Origin: CAZXGD01 sp046350455
Lineage (GTDB): Bacteria > Planctomycetota > Phycisphaerae > Phycisphaerales > SM1A02
Length of the DNA stretch: 64,000 nucleotides
Direction of reading: 5' to 3'
Assembly: GCA_046350455.1 (NCBI GenBank)
Contig: JAXMAM010000015.1
Location: forward strand, 1-64,000
The notes under the pieces are model-generated. The model ran no database searches, had not been told where the DNA came from, and saw only the letters and a list, made by a program, of their open reading frames with translations. Made by a program: the position numbers and the translations under genes. Below, in pieces: positions 16,431 through 24,763 of this stretch (positions within the stretch are counted from its first letter, which is position 1; every line of letters starts with the position of its first letter).

Positions 16431-17537
16431 ATGGATCCGGTGCGGTTGGCGCTCGTTGGTGGATTCCTGGGGTCTGGAAAGACCACCACGTTGATTCGAT
16501 TGGCGCGAATGCTGCAGCAGCGCGGGGTGTCCGCTGCAATCATCACCAATGACCAGGCGGCTGGCATGGTGGACACGTGCCGCGTGGAGGCGGCAGGCGT
16601 CCTGTGCGCCGAGATCGCCGGGGGCTGCTTCTGCTGCAAGTTTGACTCGCTGGTGGATGCAGCACAGCGGCTGATCGTTTCCTGCGCACCCCAGATCATC
16701 CTGGCAGAACCAGTGGGTTCGTGCACCGACGTCCGCGCCACGGTGGCGTATCCCATGCATCAGCGTTGCGGCGCCACCTTTCAGCTGGCTCCGCTGGTGG
16801 TCATGGTGGATCCTCTGCGCGCCAGCCAGGACGTGGACGGGACCACGCCGTTTGCGCCCGATGTGGCCTACATCTTCGAGCGACAGATGGAGGAGGCAGA
16901 CGTGCTTGTCCTGAGCAAGGCAGACCTCCTGGTGCCTGCAGAGGCGGAGCGGCTGCGCAGCGCGCTGGCGGCTCGGCATCCGCATGCACGCGTGATGACT
17001 GCATCCAACATCACAGGGGATGGTGCTGACGAACTTCTGGAGATCATCACAGGGCGGAGCCTTGGGCTCTCCCACTTCATGGACGTGGACTACGACCGCT
17101 ACGCCGCAGGCGAGGCGCGGCTGGGCTGGCTGAACGCATCAGCGGTGGCCACGCCGATGGAGGGAGACGCAGCGCTGGACAATGACGTCCTGGCGCGCGA
17201 GCTCTGCCGGTCCATTCAGCGCGAACTGCGGGACCACCGCGCAGAGGTGGCCCACCTGAAAGTGTCGTTGGTCACCGAGCACGGCGTGACCGCGGCCAGC
17301 GTGACTGGTTCCGCTGGCGCCCCGGCCATGACGGAACGGGCGGTAGCGCCATGCGCCAGTGCGGACGTCACCATCAACGTCCGCGCCGAGGCAGAGCCTG
17401 CGGTGCTCGAGCGATCCGTGCGGCGCTCGTGCGACACAGTCCGTGCTGCACGGCTGCAGCTGGGGCCGCTGGATGCATTCCAGCCAGGCCGGCCGCGCCC
17501 CACGCACCGTGTGGTGCGCACAGCGCGGCCGGCATGA
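16431..17537 (+). CDS. CobW/COG0523 family G3E GTPase (putative metallochaperone)
   Basis: 368 residues from ATG 16431. P-loop GGFLGSGKTT at residues 10-19. The family's metal-binding CxCC motif is C66-F-C-C69 in GGCFCC. LSKADLL is the guanine-specificity loop region. The N-terminal GTPase domain is complete, and the C-terminal part is diverged and ends in an Arg-rich tail. COG0523 proteins insert or deliver zinc, cobalt or nickel. Placement opposite a zinc-dependent carbonic anhydrase fusion suggests zinc supply to that enzyme, which is an inference. An in-frame GTG at 16422 is a weaker start. Confidence 0.85.
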   Translation: MDPVRLALVGGFLGSGKTTTLIRLARMLQQRGVSAAIITNDQAAGMVDTCRVEAAGVLCAEIAGGCFCCKFDSLVDAAQRLIVSCAPQIILAEPVGSCTDVRATVAYPMHQRCGATFQLAPLVVMVDPLRASQDVDGTTPFAPDVAYIFERQMEEADVLVLSKADLLVPAEAERLRSALAARHPHARVMTASNITGDGADELLEIITGRSLGLSHFMDVDYDRYAAGEARLGWLNASAVATPMEGDAALDNDVLARELCRSIQRELRDHRAEVAHLKVSLVTEHGVTAASVTGSAGAPAMTERAVAPCASADVTINVRAEAEPAVLERSVRRSCDTVRAARLQLGPLDAFQPGRPRPTHRVVRTARPA

Positions 17538-17554
17538 GCCGAACAGATCAGCAC

Positions 17555-18568
17555 CTAGTCCTTGGCTGGGCACTGGCCCCAGTTGCCCAGCAGGATGCCC
17601 AGATCGGTGCCGTCCACGTCGTGGTCGCCGTTCAGGTCCGAATCCTCGTCCTCGCCCCATTCTCCCAGCAGGATGCCCAGGTCTGTGCCATCCACGATGC
17701 CGTCCTCGTTGATGTCGCCTAGGCATGGCGGATCCTCTGTGGAGCCAGTGCCTTCGGAACCAGAGCCAGTGCGCAGGTGCGTGATGAAGACCGCGCTGTC
17801 CAGGATGTGGTCGTTCACATCGCCCACCTCGAAGTACAGAACATGCTTGCCCGCGCGCAGCTTGGGCGACGTCGTGGTCAGGTGGTGGATGAGGCCATGG
17901 GGCGCGGAGAAGGCTGTGTTCAGATCTTCCGTGGTCTCAAGGCCGGCAAAAGAGCTGCCAACCTGCACGGCGCTTCCGTTGGCGTCGTAGGTGATCTGAT
18001 TGTCTGGCGACGTGCCATCCAGGAACACCAGGAACGCGTCGGTGTAGCTGCTGGTCCAGTACGGATACTCCACCGAACCAAAGATGAAGTCGAACTGGAT
18101 CTGCGAGTCGGTGGGCAGCTCGAATTCCACGCGGATGGCGGCCACGTCGTAGCAGCCATAGAAATTCTCGATGTGCCCAGCCTTGCTGCCGTACTCCAGG
18201 AACTCCGGCGTGCTGCCGTCCTCTTCCCACGGATACATCTGGGTGTTGATCTGTGGCGGCGGCCAGGCCGGGTCATAGTTCGGGTCCTGCTGCTCTGGGA
18301 ACGGAGCCATGTTGGTCACGTCACCGCTGGAGAGCACGATGCCATTCGAGATGGTGGCCGGGCCCAGAATGAAGTGGCTGTAGGTGCCGAACTGTCCCGA
18401 CAGGCCGCTCACGAGCGTCACAGACGTGATGGTGAGGCCCTCCGGCTGCAGGGCTGCGGCCAGGGCATCCGTGTCGGTAGTTGGATTGGTGATGACATCG
18501 GCCTGTGAGAGCGGCGCAAGGGCGCACAGCATCACGGCGCATGTAGAGAGGAAGTGTGGGTGCTTCAT
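17555..18568 (-). CDS. Secreted choice-of-anchor L domain protein with dockerin-like repeats
   Basis: 337 residues from the ATG at 18566-18568, which starts a signal peptide (MKHPHFLSTCAVMLCALAPL). The body has the choice-of-anchor-L layout: TDTDALAAALQPEGLTIT, GIVLSSGDV, IRVEFELPTDSQIQFDFIFGSVEYP, FLVFLDG, and a late YFEVGDVNDHILDSAVFI. The C-terminus holds two calcium-binding dockerin-type repeats (GDINEDGIVDGTDLGILLG and NGDHDVDGTDLGILLG), each ending in WG. Such tails are common in secreted planctomycete proteins. No CTERM sorting motif is present. The role is probably a surface or extracellular protein. Confidence 0.8.
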   Translation of the reverse strand: MKHPHFLSTCAVMLCALAPLSQADVITNPTTDTDALAAALQPEGLTITSVTLVSGLSGQFGTYSHFILGPATISNGIVLSSGDVTNMAPFPEQQDPNYDPAWPPPQINTQMYPWEEDGSTPEFLEYGSKAGHIENFYGCYDVAAIRVEFELPTDSQIQFDFIFGSVEYPYWTSSYTDAFLVFLDGTSPDNQITYDANGSAVQVGSSFAGLETTEDLNTAFSAPHGLIHHLTTTSPKLRAGKHVLYFEVGDVNDHILDSAVFITHLRTGSGSEGTGSTEDPPCLGDINEDGIVDGTDLGILLGEWGEDEDSDLNGDHDVDGTDLGILLGNWGQCPAKD

Positions 18569-18655
18569 GCGTGCAAGCATGCCCCAAAGGATGCGCTTGT
18601 CGAAGCAGGTAAAACCCGCCATCTGCTGCCGTGTCATGCGGGGCAATCCCCTACC

Positions 18656-19708
18656 ATGAGGGCCAAGGTCATGACGCGATCAGCATTCCGGATCTCATTG
18701 TGCGCACCCATTTCTGCGGCCGTGCTGGCGCTGGGTGCGTGCCAGTCGCAGCCCAGCAAGCCGCCAGCTGCGCCGCGTGCGGAAGCACCCGCGGCACCTG
18801 CGCCACCCGCCGCGTCTGCCGCACCCGCTGCGTCTGCTGCGAGCGCCGTCCCGCAGCCCCAGCTTTCTGACGCTGCGGCGCGCAACTATCCGGGCATTCA
18901 CAACGCTGTGGCGTACCACCCGGGCTTTGTGAGCGGTAGTGCGCCAGAGGGCGCTGAGGGCTTTGCCACGCTGCGCGCCATGGGTGTCAAGACTGTGATC
19001 AGCGTGGACGGCGCCGCGCCCGACGCAGCCCTTGCCCAGACCTATGGCCTGCGCTACGTGCACCTGCCCATCGGCTACAACGGCTTTGATGAAGCGCGCA
19101 AGGCAGAGCTGGTGCGCGCCACGCGCGACGCCATGCGGAACGGCCCTGTCTACATCCATTGCCACCACGGCAAGCACCGCAGCGCTGGCGCTGCAGCAGC
19201 GGTGGCTGCCAGCATGGGGTGGATGACTCCGCAGGAAGCCGTGGCGCGCATGAAGGTCAGCGGCACAGCGCCGGACTACAAGGGCCTCTACGCCTGCGCT
19301 GCTGGCGCACAGGTGATGTCGGCGGCTGCCATTGATCTGGTTCCTGCCGACTTTCCAGCCGTGGCTGCACCCAAGGGCTTTGTGAAGAGCATGGTGCAGG
19401 TGGATGAGGCCATGGAGAGCCTGAAGGCCATCCAGAAGGCATCGTGGGGCGTACCTGCGGATCACCCAGACCTGGTGCCAGTCGCGGTGGCAGGGCAGTT
19501 GGCAGACCTGCTGCGCGTCCTGCCAGCTGGCGACCGCGCGCATCGCCAGGGCACGGAGTTTGCGCTGGCGCTGCAGCAGTGCGCCGACCTTGCGCAGCAT
19601 CTGGAAGATGCGCTGGCTGCCAAGCCCATGGATCCGCAGCGCGTGGAGGCGCAGTTCAAGGCGTTGAACACCTCCTGCAAGGACTGCCACGCGCGCTTCC
19701 GCGACTGA
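18656..19708 (+). CDS. Lipoprotein: dual-specificity-type phosphatase domain with C-terminal cytochrome c'-like CxxCH
   Basis: 350 residues from ATG 18656. Signal peptide with lipobox LALGACQS, then an Ala/Pro linker to about residue 75. Residues 80-220 carry a cysteine phosphatase fold: MGVKTVISVDGAAPD, then the P-loop H168-C169-H-H-G-K-H-R175 (HCx5R). The last 100 residues are helical and end in C341-K-D-C344-H345-ARFRD, the heme-binding site position of cytochrome c'-type domains. It is predicted to be membrane-anchored and to face the periplasm. The combination is unusual. Heme attachment and phosphatase activity are both inferred from motifs. It is divergent from the anchor-L gene. Confidence 0.8.
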   Translation: MRAKVMTRSAFRISLCAPISAAVLALGACQSQPSKPPAAPRAEAPAAPAPPAASAAPAASAASAVPQPQLSDAAARNYPGIHNAVAYHPGFVSGSAPEGAEGFATLRAMGVKTVISVDGAAPDAALAQTYGLRYVHLPIGYNGFDEARKAELVRATRDAMRNGPVYIHCHHGKHRSAGAAAAVAASMGWMTPQEAVARMKVSGTAPDYKGLYACAAGAQVMSAAAIDLVPADFPAVAAPKGFVKSMVQVDEAMESLKAIQKASWGVPADHPDLVPVAVAGQLADLLRVLPAGDRAHRQGTEFALALQQCADLAQHLEDALAAKPMDPQRVEAQFKALNTSCKDCHARFRD

Positions 19709-19736
19709 CCTGGCAGCGCGGTACGCTGGCCAGAAC

Positions 19737-20612
19737 ATGCCAGCAGCACCCATGGAAGTCGTGGTGGAGGACCTCCACAAGGCCTTTGACGGCAAGCCAG
19801 TGCTCCAGGGCGTGAACCTCAATGTGCAGCGCGGCCAGATCGTGGCCATCGTGGGTGGATCGGGCTGCGGCAAGACGGTGCTCCTGAAGCACATCACTGC
19901 GCACTTCCGGCCCGACAAGGGAAGGGTGCTGGTGGCGGACCATGAGGCGCCGCTTGAGCCAGACGGCGCCGCGCCGCTCTGCAATCTTGAGACGCTGGAT
20001 GAGATGCGCCTGGACCGCATCCGCACGCACTGGGCGGTGGTCTTTCAGCGCAACGCGCTGCTGACCGGCACCGTGTTCCAGAACCTGGCCATGCTGCCCC
20101 GCGAGGCCAAGCGCATGACCGACGAACAGATCATGCCACTGGCACGCAAGGCGCTGGTGGACGTGGGGCTGGACCCGGACCTGGTCATGTTTCGGGACCG
20201 GGAGGAGCTCTCTGGCGGGATGGCCAAGCGCGTGGCAGTGGCCCGTGCACTGGTGATGGACCCCATCCTGGTGATGTACGACGAGCCCACCGCTGGCCTG
20301 GATCCGGAGATGTGTGCGCAGATCCACGGCCTGATTCGCGCCACCCACCAGATGCAGCCCGCCTTCGCAGCCACGCATCCAGGTGTGGTGCGGACCAGCA
20401 TCGTGGTGACCCATGACACAGAGCTCCTCCGCCGCCTGCAGCCGCGGATCATCATGCTGCACGGTGGCCGCGTGCACTTTGACGGCACGTTCGAGCAGTT
20501 TGCGGCCAGCAGCGATGCGCACATCCGCCCCTACCTGGAGCAGATGGATCTGCTGCACGGCGGCCGGACTGGCTCTGCGGGCGGGACAGCCCGCGCAGCC
20601 CGTGCAGACTGA
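19737..20612 (+). CDS. ABC transporter ATP-binding protein, MlaF-like
   Basis: 291 residues. Walker A GGSGCGKT, Q-loop VFQRNALLTGTV, signature LSGGMAKR, Walker B ILVMYDEPTAGLDP, and H-loop VVTHD are all present. MAKR after the signature and the short CNLETLDEMRL insert resemble MlaF/Ttg2A ATPases of lipid-transport systems. No MlaE permease or MlaD substrate-binding gene is adjacent, so partners must be elsewhere. A possible -10 (TACGCT, 19722-19727) lies 9 nt before the ATG. An Ala/Gly-rich tail follows residue 270. Confidence 0.85.
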   Translation: MPAAPMEVVVEDLHKAFDGKPVLQGVNLNVQRGQIVAIVGGSGCGKTVLLKHITAHFRPDKGRVLVADHEAPLEPDGAAPLCNLETLDEMRLDRIRTHWAVVFQRNALLTGTVFQNLAMLPREAKRMTDEQIMPLARKALVDVGLDPDLVMFRDREELSGGMAKRVAVARALVMDPILVMYDEPTAGLDPEMCAQIHGLIRATHQMQPAFAATHPGVVRTSIVVTHDTELLRRLQPRIIMLHGGRVHFDGTFEQFAASSDAHIRPYLEQMDLLHGGRTGSAGGTARAARAD

Positions 20613-20650
20613 CCTGGCAGCGGAACGTCATTCGTGAATCACCGGTGGGA

Positions 20651-20684
20651 ATTGGACGCTGCATGGGTCTGCACGAGGTCCAAT
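20651..20684 (+). promoter_or_regulatory. Hairpin covering the ribosome-binding region of the PilX-like gene
   Basis: A perfect 7-bp inverted repeat, ATTGGAC (20651-20657) and GTCCAAT (20678-20684), ends 2 nt before the ATG at 20687. The only purine-rich element before the ATG (GAGGT, 20675-20679) lies at its right edge. It could fold in RNA and limit initiation, or be a DNA operator. An ATG at 20663 inside it is an alternative start. Confidence 0.35.
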
Positions 20685-20686
20685 CC

Positions 20687-22348
20687 ATGAACACTGTTCC
20701 CGCTCCGTCTGCACCCACCAACGCACCCCGCATTCGCCGCCGCCGCCGCCGGGCCACACCCCGGCGCGGAGCGGCGCTCCTGCTCGCCATCTTCTCGATG
20801 GTGGTGGTGGGGACCACCACTGCCGCCTACGTCTCCAGCCGCGAGACGGGCGTGATGGTTTCGCAGAACGCCCAGGCTGCCGCAGATGCGCGCGCCATGG
20901 CCGCAGCAGGCATGGACATGGCCAAGAGCATCCTGCGCGAGAACACCAGCAACTGGCGGACAGGGCACAGCAACGGCACGCTGCTCAGCAACTACTCGCT
21001 GGACGGTGGAACGGTGAATATCTCGCTGGTGGATCTGAAGCGCAAGGCCGCGGGCGTGTCCAACCCTGTCCCCAACGCGGCCACCACCGAGGTGGAGGTC
21101 ACGGTCCGTACCACGCGCGACGGCACCACGTGGACGTCGGTGGCGGACATGAGCATTCCATCGGTGGCCAAGGGCGAGTTCGCTGTGTTTGCCGAGCGCT
21201 ACATGACCTTTGAAGGCTCGCGCAACTTCATCGGTCGGTGGCCCAATGCGCCGCTCACGCCGCAGAACCTCCGCCTGAACGTGGGCACCAACGCCAAGAC
21301 GTCCCTGCCCGGCAGTGGTGCCACGGCAGGGTCCGGCATCTGGCTGAAGCTGGGTTGCGCCTTCGAAACCCAGGTGGCCGGCGCATTGGCTGCCGACGCC
21401 GACTCGCAGAAGAGCACCTGGGTGTACTACCCCTACGCAGGCACGTCCGCTGTCATTCAGGGCGTGAAGAAGGGAGACGTGGCGGTGAAGCGCATGGAGG
21501 CCAATGAATCGGTCTCCATGATTCCCGTGCCTGCCACGCCTTCCGCTTCATCGGGGGCCACCAACTACACCAGCGCGCAGGTGCTGAACGGCGTGACACG
21601 CACCTACAACGCCCCCTTCAAGATCAAGGCGCTGCTGCTGCCAGCGCTCTTCACCCGCAACTTCGAGTGCCGCAACAACAGCGTGGTGACGCTCACCGCT
21701 GGCACATACGAGATCTGGGGCAGCTGGATCCTGCGCAGTTCGCGCGTGATCATCCAGGGCGACGTCAAGATCGTGGTCAACCCAAACCTGGCGCTCACCG
21801 GCCTGGACTGGCAGGACAGCTCTGTGGAGCTGGACAACAACGCCACGCTGGAGATCTACAACGGCTACTCCGCGGACGTGAGGAACTGCTGGGTTGGCGC
21901 GCGCTACATCTGCACCACAGAACCCAACGCCACCAAGCGGGATGGCGACGCCCACAAGAAGGCGTGGTGGAACCAGTTTGCGGTCACCGCCTGCGACCAG
22001 ACCGCGCCGTCCTCCCCGCGCTACATCGAGCCATGGCGCATCCGCTTCTACCCCATGGCGCAGTTCCTCTCTAGCCTCTTCACCTGGGACTACACCGACA
22101 GCAGCATCGTGGGCTCGCTCTATCTGCCCACCAACGCCATCCGCCTGTACGGCAAGACCGTCATCTGGGGCCGCGTCGCTGCGCGCGACTTCTACTGCTA
22201 CAACACATCGTCTGTCTACTATGACCACGCGCTGGACGAGGTGTCGGGCCTGACCGAAGGTATGACGCCGGCCCGCGGTGGAGACCGCTCCGCCATGTTC
22301 CCCATCCGCGTGGTGCGCTACGGCTTCGACGCAGAGAGCGCCCGTTGA
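20687..22348 (+). CDS. PilX-N-like membrane-anchored protein
   Basis: 553 residues from ATG 20687. An Arg-rich N-terminus (RRRRRRATPRRG) is followed by one hydrophobic helix (AALLLAIFSMVVVGTTTAAYV) and then SRETGVMVSQNAQAAADARAMAAAGM. This is the layout of PilX N-terminal domain proteins of type IV pilus minor-pilin clusters. The large exported part is beta-rich, with an NATLEIYNGYSADVRN segment and a late repeat of short strands (GSLYLPTNAIRLYGKTVIWGR region), similar to polymer-like shell domains. No pilus genes are adjacent. Function uncertain. Confidence 0.65.
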   Translation: MNTVPAPSAPTNAPRIRRRRRRATPRRGAALLLAIFSMVVVGTTTAAYVSSRETGVMVSQNAQAAADARAMAAAGMDMAKSILRENTSNWRTGHSNGTLLSNYSLDGGTVNISLVDLKRKAAGVSNPVPNAATTEVEVTVRTTRDGTTWTSVADMSIPSVAKGEFAVFAERYMTFEGSRNFIGRWPNAPLTPQNLRLNVGTNAKTSLPGSGATAGSGIWLKLGCAFETQVAGALAADADSQKSTWVYYPYAGTSAVIQGVKKGDVAVKRMEANESVSMIPVPATPSASSGATNYTSAQVLNGVTRTYNAPFKIKALLLPALFTRNFECRNNSVVTLTAGTYEIWGSWILRSSRVIIQGDVKIVVNPNLALTGLDWQDSSVELDNNATLEIYNGYSADVRNCWVGARYICTTEPNATKRDGDAHKKAWWNQFAVTACDQTAPSSPRYIEPWRIRFYPMAQFLSSLFTWDYTDSSIVGSLYLPTNAIRLYGKTVIWGRVAARDFYCYNTSSVYYDHALDEVSGLTEGMTPARGGDRSAMFPIRVVRYGFDAESAR

Positions 22349-22383
22349 CGTTCAGCCGCTGAGTGCTGGCCGCTGCCCAGGAA

Positions 22384-23016
22384 CTACGCCTTGGCAGCGG
22401 CCTTCTTCTTGCTCCGCATGTACTTGGCGTTGTGGGGCAGGCCCTTGGAAAGCTGCGCGATGGTGGTGGCCATGCGGCGCTCCCGCGTGGCCTCCTGCTT
22501 GGCGCTGGTCACCCACTCCACATACTCGCGCTGATGCGAGGGCGAGAAGTCCTTGAAGTGCTTCAGCGCCTTGGGATGGCTGCGCAGGCGAGCCATGAAC
22601 CACGCAGGCACGCGTAGCGGCGGCTTGGAGCGCTTCTGGCGGGGCAGCTTGACGCCTGCGTCGTTCAGCGCGGCAGCCTGCCTGACCAGCCCCACGAAGG
22701 CAGTGGTGGATGGCAGGTCCTTGACCGTGCGCAGACAGCCCAGATTGCCCATGGCTGTGCGGTCCTTCAGCTGCAGCGTTCCTTCCGCGCCCTTCAGCAG
22801 CTTGGCCTTCCAGAATCCGGCCACGCAATGCTCCTTGAACGCGGCCATGCCAGCCAGCGGACCCTTGTGCTCAAACGCGGGCATGCCCCACTTGATGATC
22901 TCCACCACGTCTGGGCACCCCGTGTGCACCATCGCCCGCAGCTTCTTCAGGATGGGCTGCGCAAAGGGGCGTGCCTTGGCGATGTACGTGTCAACGCGCC
23001 GGTCCTTGGTTGCCAT
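22384..23016 (-). CDS. YdeI/OmdA-type protein with DUF1801 domain
   Basis: 210 residues. ATG at 23014-23016 has a good upstream ribosome-binding site (AGGAGA on the minus strand). The DUF1801 part includes FAQPILKKLRAMVHTGCPDVVEIIKWGMPAFEHKG, and the C-terminal OmdA helices include FKDFSPSHQREYVEWVTSAKQEATRERR. Members are linked to bacteriocin or polymyxin resistance in some bacteria, but the biochemical role is unclear. The Lys-rich C-terminus (RSKKKAAAKA) is typical. The 5' end overlaps the 3' end of the upstream S41 peptidase gene by 26 bp, so the two are probably co-transcribed. Confidence 0.85.
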   Translation of the reverse strand: MATKDRRVDTYIAKARPFAQPILKKLRAMVHTGCPDVVEIIKWGMPAFEHKGPLAGMAAFKEHCVAGFWKAKLLKGAEGTLQLKDRTAMGNLGCLRTVKDLPSTTAFVGLVRQAAALNDAGVKLPRQKRSKPPLRVPAWFMARLRSHPKALKHFKDFSPSHQREYVEWVTSAKQEATRERRMATTIAQLSKGLPHNAKYMRSKKKAAAKA

Positions 23017-24124
23017 TGCTTTCTCCTGTAGAAGGCTTTTCGGGCGCCAGCACCCAGGCCATGGCGGCCTGCACGGCGGCGTCGCTGTCGGTGGGCCAGT
23101 CGCCCCAGCTGGCATCCTGGTCAGGCTGGATGGGGCCTTCCACCACCTTGCCAGTCCGATTCACCAGCTGAGAGGTGGCGATCACCAGCTTGGAACCATC
23201 CGCCAGCGCCACAGGCTCTGTGGCGGTGGTCATGCCAGCGGTGGGCTTGCCAAAGAAGCGCACGCCCTCCATGCCAGCGAAGGACGCAGCCACAAACTCG
23301 CCGGAACTCATGGTCCACGGGCCGATGAGCACCGCGATCCGCTGTCCGGCAGGCCGCTCCCGCACTGGTCTGGCGTCGGTCATGAACTGCTGCGTGCGCG
23401 TGCCGTCGTGCTCCAGCCAGGCCTGTGCGCCTTCGCAGCCAAAGGTCCATTGTTGGCCGCCCGGGGCGGTGCTTGTGCCGTACGTGCCATTCCCCAGGAT
23501 GGGCTGCAGTCCCACCAGCATGGGCCACATGTTCCCGCCGCCGTTCAGGCGCAAGTCGATCACCCATCCCTTGGCGTTGAAGTTGGCCAGGTGCGACACC
23601 AGGAGATACAGCGTGGAACCGTAGGCCCGGAGGTCTGCTGGCTCCTGGCTGTTTGCTGGCGGCAGCATGACGTAGCCAACCTGCTGCGATGTCATCTTGG
23701 CCGCTGGCTCTGTGGGAACCGCTGGCGTTGAAGCAGGCTTGACCGGCGCAGCGCTGGGCGGGCTGGCTGGTGCAGGTGCTGGTGATGAGGCTGGGAGCGG
23801 CTTCTGCGGCGGCGGCTCAAAGCGCGAGTGCGAATCCTTCAGCGCAGCCACCGCCTGCTGGATGAGCTGGTGCGCGTGCGCCATGGTGCTGTCCTTGGCC
23901 AGATCTGCAGTGAGCTGCGCGCGCAGCACTGGCCAGTCCACCCGCGCGGCATGGAGCGAGCGCTGCTGCAGTGCATCAAGCGCCTGTGCGAGCACTGCTG
24001 CTGGCGTGGGAGCTGCATCTTGCTGCGGTGTCAGGGCGATCAACAGTGCAGCGACGGGAGCAAGGAGAGCTGGCATGGTGGCCTTGGATGGACAGGCTAG
24101 CCGGGTCAGTGGCTGCGCACGCAT
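22991..24124 (-). CDS. Secreted S41-family peptidase-like protein
   Basis: 377 residues from the ATG at 24122-24124; an internal ATG at 24074-24076 is an alternative start. The N-terminus is an export signal (MPALLAPVAALLIALTP). A helical part and an Ala/Pro-rich linker (about residues 110-145) precede the catalytic domain: GWVIDLRLNGGGNMWPM, then the nucleophile region WTMSSGEFVAASFAG and FFGKPTAGMTT. This matches tail-specific protease (S41) folds with the usual SSGE serine. No PDZ domain is recognisable. It is translationally coupled to the OmdA-type gene. Confidence 0.8.
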   Translation of the reverse strand: MRAQPLTRLACPSKATMPALLAPVAALLIALTPQQDAAPTPAAVLAQALDALQQRSLHAARVDWPVLRAQLTADLAKDSTMAHAHQLIQQAVAALKDSHSRFEPPPQKPLPASSPAPAPASPPSAAPVKPASTPAVPTEPAAKMTSQQVGYVMLPPANSQEPADLRAYGSTLYLLVSHLANFNAKGWVIDLRLNGGGNMWPMLVGLQPILGNGTYGTSTAPGGQQWTFGCEGAQAWLEHDGTRTQQFMTDARPVRERPAGQRIAVLIGPWTMSSGEFVAASFAGMEGVRFFGKPTAGMTTATEPVALADGSKLVIATSQLVNRTGKVVEGPIQPDQDASWGDWPTDSDAAVQAAMAWVLAPEKPSTGESNGNQGPAR

Positions 24125-24151
24125 TGAAATCCACCCTACATCCCGTAGCAT
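24124..24151 (+). promoter_or_regulatory. Promoter of leaderless type
   Basis: TTGAAA (24124-24129), 16-bp spacer, TAGCAT (24146-24151), then 6 nt to the ATG at 24158. Spacing and the near-consensus -35 suggest transcription starts at or next to the start codon. It overlaps the start codon of the divergent S41 gene. Predicted from sequence only. Confidence 0.45.
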
Positions 24152-24157
24152 GATGGC

Positions 24158-24763
24158 ATGCACCCCACGATCTGGAAGACCCGGCTGTCCACATGGCTGT
24201 CCCTTGGCGCGCTGCTTGCGGCTGGCCTGGCCGCCACACCGCCCACTGCACCCGCCCCCGCACCAGCCCCGGCCGCTCCCAAGCAGTCATCCAAGGCCGC
24301 TGCTGCGCTGGCCCGCCTGCGCTCGCTGGCCGGCGCGTGGGACGTGGAGGCAGAGATCTCCAAGGAGAAGGTGGAGAACAAGGACAACCATCCGGTCATC
24401 TACCGAGTGATCGCCTCGGACTCTGCGGTGGTTGAGACGCTGCTGCCCGGTTCGCCCATGGAGATGGAGACCATCTTCCACCTGGATGGCGAGCGCCTGA
24501 TCTGCACACACTACTGCGCCGCTGGCAACCAGCCGCGCATGGTGGCCTCCACCATCACGCCGGAGGTGCTGGAGTTCACCTTCCTGGACGCCACCAACCT
24601 GGCCAACCCGCAGGCCATGCACATGGGCAAGCTGCACATGGAGTTCAAGGACAAGGACCACATGGTGAACACGTGGACCTCGTACGAGAACGGCAAGGAG
24701 ACCGACCACGCGGTCTTCAAGCTCACGCGCCGGCCGGCGCCAGCGCCGCAGCCGTCAAAGTAG
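24158..24763 (+). CDS. Secreted DUF1579-like / lipocalin-like hypothetical protein
   Basis: 201 residues. Signal peptide (WLSLGALLAAGLAATPP), then an Ala/Pro linker. A compact domain follows that begins LRSLAGAWDVEAEI and contains IYRVIASDSAVVETLLPGSPMEMETIFHLDGERLICTHYC. The order (short opening strand with GxWxVE, alternating beta strands) resembles small beta-barrel families such as DUF1579, but assignment is tentative. The stop overlaps the convergent histidine kinase gene by 9 bp. Confidence 0.6.
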   Translation: MHPTIWKTRLSTWLSLGALLAAGLAATPPTAPAPAPAPAAPKQSSKAAAALARLRSLAGAWDVEAEISKEKVENKDNHPVIYRVIASDSAVVETLLPGSPMEMETIFHLDGERLICTHYCAAGNQPRMVASTITPEVLEFTFLDATNLANPQAMHMGKLHMEFKDKDHMVNTWTSYENGKETDHAVFKLTRRPAPAPQPSK

